A DNA stretch of 64,000 nucleotides from Glandiceps talaboti (GCF_964340395.1 NC_135560.1:3213998-3277997); one strand, 5' to 3'; positions 46,175-57,610 are shown, numbered from the stretch's first letter. Translations and numbers: made by a program. The notes: generated by a model from the sequence alone, not told the origin.

Positions 46175-46335
46175 ACACTGTACTCGGTGTTACTCCCTCC
46201 CTCACCTCCTACACACCACTCATACACTGTACTCGATGTTACCCCTCCCTCGCCTCCTGCACATCACACATACACTGTGTTCGATGTTACCCCTCCCTCC
46301 CCTCCTACACACCACACATACACTTTACTCAATGT
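46175..46335. repeat. ~45-bp minisatellite, about four copies
   Basis: Copies of 'catacactgtactcgatgtt', 'acccctccctc', 'cctcctacacaccac'. The open frames over it are repeat artefacts. Confidence 0.85.
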
Positions 46336-46765
46336 TACCAAACCTCCGGGGTTTTGGGGTGTTTTGTATTCGTTAGATTTGTATAACTCGACTGTATATA
46401 CATTATACAATTAAGATTTCAAAATGGTTGGTGCAGAAAGTAATAATCAAGTAAAGCCCACAGCTGCAGAGTAGTATGCTAACGAATTGACGTGTACAGT
46501 GTTATCACCTGCTATCAAGGATGTCCTTAGTCTACCCATTTTCATGATTTCAACTACTCCCTATAAAGCCACATTAAAATCAAAAGCATAGAGCTAACCT
46601 GAATACTAAAATATCAAGCTACCCAAAATGTCGTTCAAACTGTGGAGAAAGGGATATCTATGAAAGTCTTTTATTGTTCTTATACTGGATAATTTCACGA
46701 CAGGTGTTTCCTTTAGTACTGTCTACAACAGCTATACGCCGACACAGTAGAACGATGTCAGTACT
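46336..46765. other. Non-coding stretch
   Basis: Nothing recognised. Confidence 0.4.
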
Positions 46766-46827
46766 TGCGGATGGGATGGGATGGGATGGGATGGAATGGA
46801 ATGGAATGGAATGGAATGGAATGGAAT
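46766..46827. repeat. (GGGAT)n / (GGAAT)n microsatellite
   Basis: Pentanucleotide gatgg followed by aatgg units. Confidence 0.95.
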
Positions 46828-47285
46828 TGATAGAAATTAATTTCCCACAAAAGAGATAAACATACCAGTAACAAGTAGACATTAACATCCAAAAAAGCAA
46901 ACAATTTAAAGTTGTGGGGGAGAGACGAGAAAATAGTTTTGAGAAAACTAATTGAGCTTAGCCACTCGATTTCAGGAGTGTCTATTTCTTATCAAACTGT
47001 GGTGACTACAGTTGTTTAAATTAAATAAAACTACTACTAAAGAGAAACAGCAGCAGCAACAACACCGTTGAACAACATATATTGACATTATTAAGAACAC
47101 TAATACACACACTACGGTGATAGAATCATTTCAATTCGTTCATCATATATAAATGAATCCACCAGTGTTGTCACCAAAGTCTGATTGGTTTCATAGCTGA
47201 TGATTATATAGGGTTGCTTAATAGAGGAAACGAAATCAAATCATCAAATGAATATTTCGAATAGCTGTCATTAGATGTGTTGTAT
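46828..47285. other. Non-coding stretch
   Basis: A short (cag/caa) run at about 47047-47062. Nothing else recognised. Confidence 0.4.
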
Positions 47286-47471
47286 TGCCAACACTAGTCT
47301 CGCTGCCAGACTCGTGACTACCGTCCCTAATCTTTTTATGTATGCCGAGCGGCTTAGCCGCGAGAAGAGAGGGAATTGTCGGGACAACTCCCTCTCTTCT
47401 CGCGGCTAAGCCGCTCGGCATACAACGCTTAGGGACGATAGTCACGAGTCTGGCAGCGAGACTATGCCAAC
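47286..47471. mobile_element. Long hairpin MITE with 7-bp direct repeat
   Basis: The outer arms tagtctcgctgccagactcg... at 47295-47320 and 47439-47464 pair perfectly over 26 bp. The inner arms 47341-47374 and 47389-47422 pair perfectly over 34 bp (tatgccgagcggcttagccg, then cgagaagagaggga), with a 14-base loop. The word tgccaac flanks the element on both sides (47286-47292 and 47465-47471). No coding capacity. Confidence 0.85.
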
Positions 47472-49000
47472 GCTTGACTGTGCCATGAATAGCAATAGCG
47501 CCCGCTATAGCTAAAAATCGAAATTTAGCGACAACTACCACAAGCAAAGAAATGTGTGGTGAAACTGCAATGTCGTCTGATGGTGAAATATTGGCCGACT
47601 GGTTTTCCAAGCCTAGTATTCTATGTAGAAATCAAGTTCGGATATGAACTATTACTGGGCATACATGTACAACATAATTTATAACAATATATGCAATATG
47701 ATAATATGACACAATCTTCAGGCATATAGTATGGCTGTGAAATAAAGCTTACTTGAAGTGAAGCTGTCGTCTACCGATATTTTGATTGAATGTTTCTGAA
47801 AGTGAACGATGATTTTAAAATGAAAATTTAATACATAAACAACGTAGCTGAGAAATATCCGTATGTTATTAAAATACAGAGTCTGTATTCAAGTACAGTT
47901 ATGCGTTCTATGTTTTCCTGAACTCAGTGTGTACTCAATAAACTGCAGTTGATGGCGTAGTTATAATGGATATTTGTTTCAAATTTACTCTGTTGTCGTT
48001 AAGATGTTGTCCCCAACCTTGTGCCACCGTTCGTTATACACTGGCTTGTTTGATAGACTTTCTAACTAAAGCCAAATATCTAGTTTTGCATTCTGTGTTT
48101 GGAAGTAAACATTAATTCAAATTTTATCCTGGAAAGTCCGTCACTACATAATATTTACCCCATCGCAATATCACCTGAATGCTTCAATATTAAGACCGGG
48201 TGAAAGTAATTTTTTGTCTGATGTCGGGGCTGAAAATTTGGATCGGTCGAGTAATGAATGAGAAGTCACCCTTACCGCTTAATGCAGTTTGTATTTCATT
48301 CAAAAATCTAACAGTCCATCCATACCTGCACAGTGTAGAATAGAAATGTTCCAGAGAATGCAGACTTCAAATATTTCCATTTTATTCTGTGTTTATCATA
48401 TTAAAATGAAATATTTCGCAAAATTTCTCTGTCTTTCCCCCATTTCTTTGCAGTAACACTCGCCCCCTTTGAGTGTGGAATTTTCCAGTGACCCCAAATT
48501 CCTTCGGATACTCCTCCCCCCCCCGTCGTAAATAATGACGACTCCCTTATTTTGAGTTTAGATCGTTTATGTTTACGACTCTAAACCTGAAAGCCCTAAT
48601 AAGTGATGACGTTATGATGTGTTACAATGGTCTTAGAATGACTTAGTCTGTGTACGTATGTCATGCCAAGCCACACCTAGAAGATACTCGATTCACTTGA
48701 CTTGTAGAAGCGTGATACAATGAACAATACGACGTATCTTACATGTTCAGTCTAGAAAAGACAATAACGTAAACACTGAAAAATGTCAATGGTAGGAAGA
48801 CCGGATTCACGGTTCACGAGAGGTTAAACCTTTCCAAGCTATATGTTAGGTTCTGGCAGTGTGTCAGCACTTTTGTCTACAGGTACGAACTATTAATGCA
48901 GTGGTTGACCCATTAGTGGTTTTTAGCATACACGTAAAGGTTCGGCATTATGTATGTAAATATGGAAAGAACAGAGTTTAGCATAGTTTACAAGGTCAAC
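47472..49000. other. Non-coding stretch
   Basis: A plus-strand open frame at 47552-47650 ('MSSDGEILADWFSKPS') has no donor or family match, and I do not call it. A poly-C run lies at about 48514-48524. Nothing else recognised. Confidence 0.4.
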
Positions 49001-49008
49001 TATAAAAG
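49001..49008 (+). promoter_or_regulatory. TATA box candidate
   Basis: TATAAAAG, a consensus TATA element, at the left edge of a more GC-rich ~140-bp island. The island is followed by a strong acceptor (cgctcctttcag, ending at 49179) and a short ATG frame. Confidence 0.35.
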
Positions 49009-49181
49009 TTGGCTTCTTTCGGTGGATCAGAGCGTGGAGGTAGGTGTTTCTATGATCGGAGTGATCTGACGACTAGCGAATCTCCACTGGCAGAGCTTTC
49101 GGTTCACCTATGGCACGGGTCGTAGGAGGTGTTTCTTTGTGGGTGCATAATATACACATTCTCTTTTCGCTCCTTTCAGAA

Positions 49182-49271
49182 ATGGCCTTTACATGTACAA
49201 CATTATATTTGGAAGACGGTGCATTTGCTGTGAATAACACCACGAATCATGCAAGCAATATAAGACAATGA
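49182..49271 (+). CDS. Candidate 29-codon open frame after a splice acceptor
   Basis: The ATG at 49182 lies two bases after cgctcctttcag and reads 'MAFTCTTLYLEDG', 'AFAVNNTTNHASNIRQ' to TGA. A donor-like gag|gtaggt at 49039/49040 could pair with this acceptor. The TATA box at 49001 would place the start site near 49030. No family recognised. It may be a short peptide, the 5' part of a non-coding transcript, or chance. Confidence 0.2.
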   Translation: MAFTCTTLYLEDGAFAVNNTTNHASNIRQ

Positions 49272-49411
49272 CCACGTATACTAGTGATAGGAGGAACCGT
49301 ACATATTGACTTACAAATGTGACTTCAATGTCGACGTCAGCATCACATCGAACTCAACACTAAGAATAAAAACACATACAAAAACAATGTAGTAGTTTTA
49401 GCATTTTTATA

Positions 49412-49417
49412 TTTATT
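49412..49417 (-). terminator. Polyadenylation signal candidate
   Basis: AATAAA on the minus strand, followed within about 25-50 bases by ttgtttttgtatgtgtttt, a GU-rich downstream element. It is the best end signal for the SLC10 transcript in this stretch. Confidence 0.35.
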
Positions 49418-50710
49418 GAAAAAAATACCATATAAATTGTCCCAAATCACGATTGTAAATATAAACCACATAAATATGTATATGGTATATGGTTCTGTCA
49501 AGAATGATTAAAGTTCGATTTACAATGTAGAGCGCCCGCTACGACGCATTCCGCGTTAACATGATCTTCAACAAGACGAAAAAGACACCCGTGGAAATAA
49601 TACTGTTAGCACCATATTTGAATTCTCTGTTAATATTCAAGGAAACTATAGCTAAATTAAATGGGTAGAAGTCAGTCCTTCATAAACCGGTTGAACAAAG
49701 AATCTGTAAACTAAGTAACACCACCACAGAAATGAAATGTTGACACGCCTCATCGTCAAATGTTAAAACTTAGGTTCCCCCTTCAGTCAACTCGCATCCC
49801 AATGTCTAACATACACATACAATAGTTCTTGAAAAGTTTCTTTCACTAAAAAGAACCTTATAGATTGGCAATGACATTTGAAGATAAGCACCAACATTGG
49901 AATTTTGAATGAAGGTGTGAAGAAATCACTTTGCCTATAAACGTCACTGTATTAATATTTGGAAAGATATTCAAGAAATATTACAAAACTTATATCTACA
50001 AACATAATGAAATATCAAATCTTCGTGTTTGGCGGTTAACTAAAACCACAAAGTTTCTAATATAACACTGAAAAAAGTTAATAATATAAGGTTATTCAAC
50101 GATAAACTATGATCAGAGTTACCTTGATTTCGTAAGTGTAAATGTGTAAATACACTATTCAATAATTGGTTTACCAGAAATTCGTTTGTTGACTATATAA
50201 AGCCGTAATGATCAATATTAATCTAAATACACATCAAGATATTCAACAAATGTAAGGCTTGGTACGTTTAGTATTTTGATGTCAGTCTTACTTGTTGCTT
50301 GTTTAACGTCTCTCGGTATACTGGGCCAATCTACATGCAAATTTACTATGTTCTGAAATAAGTTGTCTGTAAAAGTTGTTCTGTTACTTCCCTATTTAGC
50401 ATGAAATCTTGTGGTAACGGTCAGTGAAGTTTTTTTCGAAAATGTCAATTTCAGGTAATATAATTATTTGACGTACTAAGACGTTGAACTAACTCTCCTC
50501 AGTGCATTGTTTAGTTTTAATTGTTGGCTTGTTAATGTATGGTTGCACCGACTGTAATTATTTCAGTGCAGGACAATTGAACACTCTAAGGCACACTTTA
50601 TCGTCTAGTAAACAATCTATTTATGATTACTAGTACTGATTTGCATAATAGGAGTCAGGTAGTACAGAGACCCTTGAACAATAGACGTTGTTTGTACAGG
50701 ACATACACAC

Positions 50711-50749
<39 letters not shown>

Positions 50750-50750
<1 letters not shown>

Positions 50751-51196
50751 TTAGGGAGCCTTCAGTATTTACAGGGGTTGGAGGAATCAGTGGGGAGTCA
50801 CATTTTACAAACATGTTCTTGGGGAGGGTCATATTTTGCATTATAATGAGGGTCACATTTTACAATCCGTAGTTTTGTGACCAAATTGAAGATTCAATGA
50901 ATGTCAATTTGTTGTGTGTTTTGAGATGTAAAAGTGAGATGAGCACTCAACATTTATTTTTACGAGTACTTTACATGCCAAAGTACAAATACATATATTG
51001 TAAGAAAATTGTTCAATTAAACGATGCATGTTATTGAGTGTACCATCTCACCTTATCACTCACACTGTCCGTGAAGGTTCTTAAAATATCTACATATAAT
51101 AACAGTTATGGTTACAAATGGAGAATGGGGGAAGAGTCATGACCATGTGTGATTTCCTCCGGCCCACACCCCTGTAAATACCGAAGGCTCCTTTAC
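50750..51196. mobile_element. Foldback element 'GGAGCCTTCRGTATTTACAGGGGT'
   Basis: The terminal word 'ggagccttcagtatttacag' at 50754-50773 returns inverted at about 51174-51192 ('ctgtaaata', 'ccgaaggctcc'), with diverged continuation 'ggttggaggaa' against 'ttcctccggccc'. The interior has three 'gggtcacattttac'-like repeats. It is non-autonomous and lies inside the putative SLC10 3' UTR. Confidence 0.7.
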
Positions 51197-52241
51197 GCTC
51201 CTTTAGATATGTACACTTACGCTCTATGACCTCACTTTGGGTTATAAATGTTACTATCTCAGTGTGTATACATATATTACTGTGGGGCTTTGAATAAGTT
51301 AGGCTAGTCTAGTACTATCTTTCTTTACAATATAGATGATTCAATACCACGTTGACATCCAGACTATAAATAGGTTGGCGACTAACAACATAACCAGTAC
51401 TTCTAGGCATCATCGGTATGGATAATTATTAACAACAATCGTGTCATTTAGGCTAGCAATAATAAAACCAAACGTCAGTTGATTGTCATTTCAACGGAGA
51501 AATGTACTCACAATATACTAGCTTATATAGCACATGCTAGATACGTGTATTGTTAGCCTGCCATCTTATCTGTACAGTTTGTCAGTAACACCTGTAAGAT
51601 AGTTATGACATTCACATGTGTCATGATATTGAGATAAGGCGTTGATATTTGTAATGCTTTCAAACTGTTCATGGTCCTTGTAACAGCTGTAAGCCTAGGA
51701 CTAGTATGTTGTATTATATGAGTTATTTTGTTCCTGTATAATGCAAGACAAGAAAACCTTCTCCACTCTAAACAAGCATGTGTTGCATTTCATACTCATA
51801 TACCACAGTGTATAATAGGTTGTATTTGCACAATTCAGGTACATAATGTATACGTGTGGCAATTACTTTCAGATTACATCACGTGACTATTAGTTTGAAC
51901 TATATTAATCATCGACAAGTCAGTGAACCCAACTACATGCTAATCCTAGGCCCGCCATAAACATCTGAAGAATAATCCAATGAAAGGGCTTGTTGAATGA
52001 TATGGTGTATGACTCATTTCAAGTGAATGTGATTGAAAAGTATGGTGTACTGCCATGATGTCATAGGTCATAGGACACCACAAGGTATAAAAACAAACAT
52101 CAACATTTTGATAACTGAACCCACATTGTTGAATACGGAAAAGTCTTGGCTTGTAACCCAACTTGAAATTCGGGGTTTTGTTTTGTAAATATCACCCCCT
52201 GAAGGTCGAAATGAGAACACTTTCTTGGCAACGTCACCTTC

Positions 52242-52688
52242 TCAAAGTACCGTAATAAACTCAAATATCAATTCCACTTCGTCTTCAGCATCCTCATCAA
52301 AACTGTCGATTCTGTGTTTGACGTCTTCACTTGGCTGACACCGTCGTTTGATGACGATGGATAAACACGACGAAATTAGAAAACTGAAAATACCGTAAAG
52401 TAACGGTACCATGATTATTTCTGCAAATTCAGTATGTGAGTAGGAAAGTGATATCAATGTTATGGCGACAGGTACGTTCTTCATACAGCAGTTAAATGCA
52501 GCTGTGTTGGCTTGTTTCCTTGGACGTTTAAATAACAGACATAGAAGATAACAACTTCCATAACCAACAAGTGGTATGATGATAGCCAGGAAATATCCCT
52601 GCCATGAACTGATCAACAATCTTGGGTTAATAAAACACATTAATACCAGGTTTCCAATGATTCCTAACATACCAATGATGCCGGCAAT
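52242..52688 (-). CDS. SLC10 family transporter, exon 3 (C-terminal)
   Basis: Acceptor gaatcttacag at 52691-52689 opens the exon in phase 0 (IAGIIGMLGIIGN...). It gives residues 221-368, ending in TGA at 52244-52242. It covers the last membrane segments: 'GYFLAIIIPLVGYGSCY', a loop 'KRPRKQAN', 'TAAFNCCMKN', 'LISLSYSHTEFAEI', 'LLYGIFSFLISSCLSIV', then an acidic cytosolic tail. In SLC10A1/A2 and bacterial ASBT the crossover motif reads ALETGxQN. Here the Glu and Gln that help bind sodium are Asn286 and Lys290. The fold is clear, and the substrate and ion coupling are not. Confidence 0.88.
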   Translation of the reverse strand: MAGIIGMLGIIGNLVLMCFINPRLLISSWQGYFLAIIIPLVGYGSCYLLCLLFKRPRKQANTAAFNCCMKNVPVAITLISLSYSHTEFAEIIMVPLLYGIFSFLISSCLSIVIKRRCQPSEDVKHRIDSFDEDAEDEVELIFEFITVL

Positions 52689-52995
52689 CTGTAAGATTCA
52701 CAATAGAATAACACAACTTACTTTAAACTTGAAAATAATGGAGAGGCGTTTAGGCGGGAATTAAAATGATATTGACAAAACCTTACAACATATGAATCCA
52801 TCCATCCATCGACGTATCCACCCACCCCACACAGACACAGACAGAAAGACAGACAGACAAACAGACACGCAGACAGACAGATGCATGCATGCACACGTAT
52901 AATGCAGCATAAAATATACGCACACGTTCATCCATCCGTCATTCATACATACATACATACATACATACATACATACATACATACATACATACGCG

Positions 52996-53051
<56 letters not shown>

Positions 53052-53130
53052 TACATACATACATACATACATACATACATACATACATACATACATACAT
53101 ACATACATACATACATACATACATACATAC
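52689..53130 (-). repeat. SLC10 intron 2, filled with microsatellites
   Basis: 442 bp. Its 5' end is (GTAT)n from 53130 to about 53046, then (CA)n/(GT)n with gcgc, then (GTAT)n again to about 52950, followed by loose ACAG repeats. The 5' splice site gtatgt is the first unit of the tetranucleotide run. Acceptor gaatcttacag. Confidence 0.9.
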
Positions 53131-53335
53131 CTTCCCGACCATCATGGATAGTTTGAGGTTTATCCGTCGTATAATCATACCCAATATAGGTGGTATTATC
53201 ACCATAGCCAATGCTATTGCAATGTTTTCAAAAGGTATTACGACGCCTGAATCAGTCCAACTTCTGGTGTATACATACATACACAGTGGTAGGAAGCCCA
53301 TGGATAATAAAGTTGAAACTGGTGTCAAACACAAA
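53131..53335 (-). CDS. SLC10 family transporter, exon 2
   Basis: 205 bp, bounded by acceptor ttttttttcgacag and donor gggaag|gtatgt. It enters in phase 2, completing an AG|T serine codon, to give the family hallmark 'GDIPLS' followed by 'LCLTPVSTLLSMGFLPLCM', 'YVYTRSWTDSG' and 'VIPFENIAIALAMVIIPP'. These correspond closely to the GDMDLS..CST..LGMMPLC..Y segment of bile acid transporters. It encodes residues 152-220 and leaves in phase 0, matching exon 3. Confidence 0.92.
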
Positions 53336-53484
53336 CTGTCGAAAAAAAACATATACAGATGATTAATAGTTGTTTGGAATAGAAACAAAAAGTATAATGA
53401 AAATAAACTGTAGTAAATGGTTATCAAATGTAAAAAAGAAAACTAAGTTGTCTCAAAACATATTCTGTATACGTAACTATTACC

Positions 53485-54215
53485 ATATTGTCTGAATTGA
53501 CAGACTAAATGATATATATTGCATTGTCTGAATTGGCAGACTTAATGATATACATTGCATTGTCTGAATTGACAGACTTAATAATATACATTGCATTGTC
53601 TGAATTGACAGACTTAATAATATACATTGCATTGTCTGAATTGACAGACTTAATGATATACATTGCATTGAATGAATTGACAGACTTAACGATATACATT
53701 GCATTGTCTGAATTGACAGACTTAATGATATACATTGCATTGTATGAATTGACAGACTTAACGATATACATTAATTGCTTTGAATGAATTGACAGACTTA
53801 ATAATATACATTGCATTGTATGAATTGGCAGACTTAATGATATACATTGCATTGTCTGAATTGACAGACTTAATAATATACATTGCATTGTATGAATTGA
53901 CAGACTTAACGATATACATTGCTTTGAATGAATTGACAGACTTAATAATATACATTGCATTGTATGAATTGACAGACTTAATAATATACATTGCTGCATT
54001 GTATGAATTGACAGACTTAATTATATACATTGCTTTGTATGAATTGACAGACTTAATAATATACATTGCATTGTATGAATTGACAGACTTAATAATATAC
54101 ATTGCATTGTATGAATTGACAGACTTAATTATATACATTGCAGTGTATGAATTGACAGACTTAATTATATACATTGCACTGTATGAATTGACAGACTTAA
54201 TGATACACATTACAT
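53485..54215. repeat. 36-bp minisatellite in SLC10 intron 1
   Basis: About 20 copies of 'tgaattgacagacttaataa', 'tatacattgcattgta', with tct/tat and aat/aac/att variants and occasional 31-39 bp units. The period of 36 produces open frames on both strands that are not genes. Confidence 0.95.
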
Positions 54216-54448
54216 TGTGTCATACCCTAAAACGATGTGACGTCACGTGTCTCCTGTAAAATCTACCCAAGTTTATCATTAATACTGATACACATTAACT
54301 TTTTTGTCAAACTACCAAAATCTTACAGAGACTTGCGGCCTGTATCTCTCATTATATTAAGAATCGGGACAGAAGAAAATAATTTAATGGAACTGTGACA
54401 ATGTTTTGTTTATGTAAGATTGCATTTGTATTTTGGGTCAATGGCCAA

Positions 54449-54480
54449 TGTATGTATGTATGTATGTATGTATGTATGTA

Positions 54481-54534
<54 letters not shown>

Positions 54535-54544
54535 TTTCTTTGTT

Positions 54545-54582
<38 letters not shown>
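54449..54582. repeat. (GTAT)n and (GT)n microsatellites
   Basis: (GTAT)n from about 54449, then two (GT)n runs split by 'aatgtttctttgtttat'. Confidence 0.95.
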
Positions 54583-54584
<2 letters not shown>

Positions 54585-55007
54585 TTACCCTTTTTGTGTT
54601 CTTGTTTCCCATGAACACGTAACCGTAAGATGTAGGCACTTGTGCCATATCCAAATTTTAAATGCTACCAATATTTAAGGGACTGATACAAGTATGAACA
54701 TGACGTGTGACGTGATAGCAGATAAACGATGTAATGAATGTAGACTTTATACCATAGGGCCGTGTAGTATTTCTTTGATTGCTGTCTTCGTTGTCTTCGG
54801 GCCAAATATAACAATGTTTTGACTTGAATATGTAACACTCAAGTTCCCCTACCATTTGGACAGTTATCTCTTCTAGTAGAACGTATATTCAACATTTGTA
54901 GTATCGCGATTCGTCTGATATTCCCCTTAAGAAAACAACAATCTATTGTAATGATACTTACCCCTGTGTTTTATACAGTGACAACGTACACCAAAAATAT
55001 AGATTCT

Positions 55008-55513
55008 TGGTGTTTTATACAATGACAATAGACCCTTGGTGTTTTAGTCTAGAATTCTAAACTGGTACAGTGTATTACGTATTAAAAACTTCATTACACG
55101 AGTCTCCAGTCTAGTAAAGAAGGTTACGAAAGGTGTTAAATTGTGGTGATCCCCTGTAGTAAATAAAGCGCAAAGGGCACATGTCAGTAGTAATCCATCA
55201 CAAACTGACAGGCTGTAGTCATCGCTCATTAATATTCATTTGATTCAGAAACGTTTTTGACCTTTCTAACGTTTCTAGGACTGCACTGATATGCAAATGT
55301 CCAACCAGGACTCCACCTCCAGTCTGTTTAAACTAAAATCACGTGGGGACGTGACGACATCATCGTGTTTATATGAACACGGTTGGGGGAAGCACAGATA
55401 TAATGTGTTTGAACAACCATCTTGACTAGACTGGAGAAGTGTGATAAAGTTTTTAATACGTAATACATTGTACCAGTTTAGAATTCTAGACAATGGTGTT
55501 TTATACAATGACA
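55008..55513. mobile_element. Foldback element with ~85-bp arms and 20-bp flanking direct repeat
   Basis: The arm at 55037-55125 (ggtgttttagtctagaattc, aaactggtacagtg, ...ctccagtctagtaaagaagg) recurs inverted at about 55415-55500. The word tggtgttttatacaatgaca lies directly outside both arms (55008-55027 and 55494-55513), compatible with a target duplication, although a third relative at about 54966 suggests a pre-existing local repeat. No transposase. Confidence 0.75.
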
Positions 55514-56383
55514 GCTTACACCATATATACCCTTTAGTGTTTTGTTTTGACGTCAAATTGTAAACACACATGATGTATCTTTATTATCTTTAATGATGGG
55601 AAAAACATGTCAATGTCGTTTATAATGTACATACACTTACATTTAGGTCGTATCACGTGACCACTCAATCGTGTATGGATGATGTATTACCTTCACAGCC
55701 AAGTCATTTCAAACTAAAACATGGAAACTACCCTGGTCCTTGCGATATATTATGTAATATTATGTGAACATTTTTATGATGTAGGTCATACCATGATATT
55801 CCATGGCCATACTACCATCGTAAACGCGTACTAAACACGAATAGTACAAAGGACCTTGAAATGGCGTGCTTCGATATTTGTTATGATAAAATATTTTAAT
55901 GTGTTACTAAATAAAGCACATACAATGTGTAAACAATCCCGTCTCTAAGTACTGACTCAGACCACATGTTTAGTGGCCTGAGGTATTGACAAACAGCTGA
56001 TACCACACTATGACCTTTGACCTCCATCATATTACGCCTACTCCCCGTCACGCCCAATCCATTTCCAACTCAAGAGTCAGACAACCTTGTTGATATATAA
56101 TTATAACTAAAACATCGAGGGATCGCCGAACGACTGTGCGTATTATGCACATTTAACATAATAACAGAAGTCTGATATAATTTTAACAGTAACTTTACTA
56201 CGGTAGCACAGGTTACATATTATTGCATTATTGTCCGTGGTATTGGTAAGTTTTTGAAATCTCCCAGAAAATAGGGGGTAGTCTAGGTCCTGACTGGCAC
56301 CGTATCACGTATACTCAATGTATACTCCATTAACTATATATCACCAGTCTAGATATATAGGGATAGTAAGTGGAGTACATTGG

Positions 56384-56830
56384 GTACGTAAGGGACCGGA
56401 CAGTTTCTTCGGCCGGGGGGGTCACCCGGTTTTTGACATTGCCAGTAAGGGGGGGGGGGGTCATGTTGTTTTAAAAATTGTGGATGGTGGGGGGGGGGAG
56501 TGTTTTGGATCCTGGTGGAAGAAGAAAACCCTTTTCTACAATATAGCCTTGTCTGAACTGACCGGTACATGTATAATATATTATTGTCCCTTCTTTAATA
56601 TTTCTTACATCAATTCTTTAATATTACTTCACGGAAAAGTTCAAGCCATACCTCTACTCTATACATATACATGTATTACCTAGCTACCACACTAGTTACA
56701 TATCATGTCATGTAAATGCTTGGCTGTTTCACAATCAATGCTTCACTGTTATGGCAAAAGTGATCTTGAAGGTTTCGTAAGGGTATTCTTCAGAGATAGT
56801 TTATAAAAGGAGTTAATCAAAATGTTAACT
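56384..56830. repeat. Dispersed G-rich repeat family C, copy 2
   Basis: Shares ordered blocks with 14603-14950 (gggaccgg, cagtttcttc, G runs, gtttttgaca, ttgtctgaa, attacctagctaccacact, cttgaaggtttcgtaa, agatagtttataaaag). It contains three poly-G runs. Confidence 0.75.
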
Positions 56831-57179
56831 CATTTAAAACTTACATTTACTTTAATCTTCGAAAACTTTCAAAGCTGTGAAATATTACCTAAAAGGCTAT
56901 GAATAATCTAAAAATAGCACCAATGCAATGGCGTTGTAGCACAACTGTACAGTTTAAAAAAATGTTTATCCACATGTTGATCCAGTACTATTTGAGATAT
57001 AAATTTGTGACCAAAAATCATATTACAGATGAGATCATTATATGCTTAATATTTCTTCATCTATACGCCCCAAGATACATCCCCATTAAATTTCAACCCA
57101 ATCTGCTTGTTCTTAGTTGTGGAATTAAAGATTTTTGACCAAAAAGACACATTTTAGACCTAATTTGCATATTACTAAC

Positions 57180-57418
57180 GGAATCATCATGTCATGAACA
57201 AATCTTAATTCACTTACCACTAAGAACGTTCCCACCAAATTTCAGGCCAATCTGCCCAGTAGTTTTTGAGTTTTAGTTTTGTGACCAAAAATCACATATT
57301 TTACCCAAAACGCACATCTCTGATGCGATCATTTTCATTTGAACAATTTCCCAACTAGACATCCAAAGTAACATGGCCACCAAATATCAAAGCAATCGGT
57401 CTAACAGTTTACACACAC

Positions 57419-57502
<84 letters not shown>

Positions 57503-57536
57503 ACACACACACACACACACACTGACACACAGACAC

Positions 57537-57607
<71 letters not shown>

Positions 57608-57610
57608 CTT
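57180..57610. repeat. Degenerate dispersed repeat ending in (GA)n, (CA)n, (ACAG)n
   Basis: 'ccaaatttcaggccaatctg', 'cagtagtttttgagttt', 'gaccaaaaatcacatatttt' and 'accaaatatcaaagcaatcg' precede a long (GA)n (57421-57498), (CA)n and (ACAG)n (57536-57605). Shorter relatives occur at about 8755-8840 and 10150-10220, the latter also ending in a microsatellite. Confidence 0.75.

Larger units (their letters stand above)
49385..52241 (-). other. Putative 3' UTR of the SLC10 gene
   Basis: Downstream of the TGA at 52244-52242 no further coding exon is seen on the minus strand. An AATAAA (49417-49412) is followed on the minus strand by a T/GT-rich stretch, the usual layout of a poly(A) site. An earlier AATAAA lies at 50958-50953 inside a foldback element. 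The region also holds a (TA)n at about 50717-50750. The extent of the UTR is inferred from these signals only. Confidence 0.35.

Noticed and set aside
47236-47610. 124-codon minus-strand frame
   Set aside because: About half is the palindromic hairpin element read through. The rest has no domain and no splice support.
47552-47650. Plus-strand frame 'MCGETAMSSDGEILADWF...'
   Set aside because: Short, no donor at a suitable place, no family. It overlaps the edge of a hairpin element on the other strand.
49020-49180. Possible snRNA or other known structured RNA after the TATA box
   Set aside because: The sequence does not match U1-U7, U11, 7SK, RNase MRP or Y RNA features that I know. Kept only as an unexplained island.
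51946-52161. 71-codon minus-strand frame just after the SLC10 stop
   Set aside because: No domain, a different frame, and no splice signals linking it. It lies in the presumed 3' UTR.
53480-54259. Open frames of 86-164 codons in SLC10 intron 1
   Set aside because: They are the 36-bp minisatellite read in several frames.
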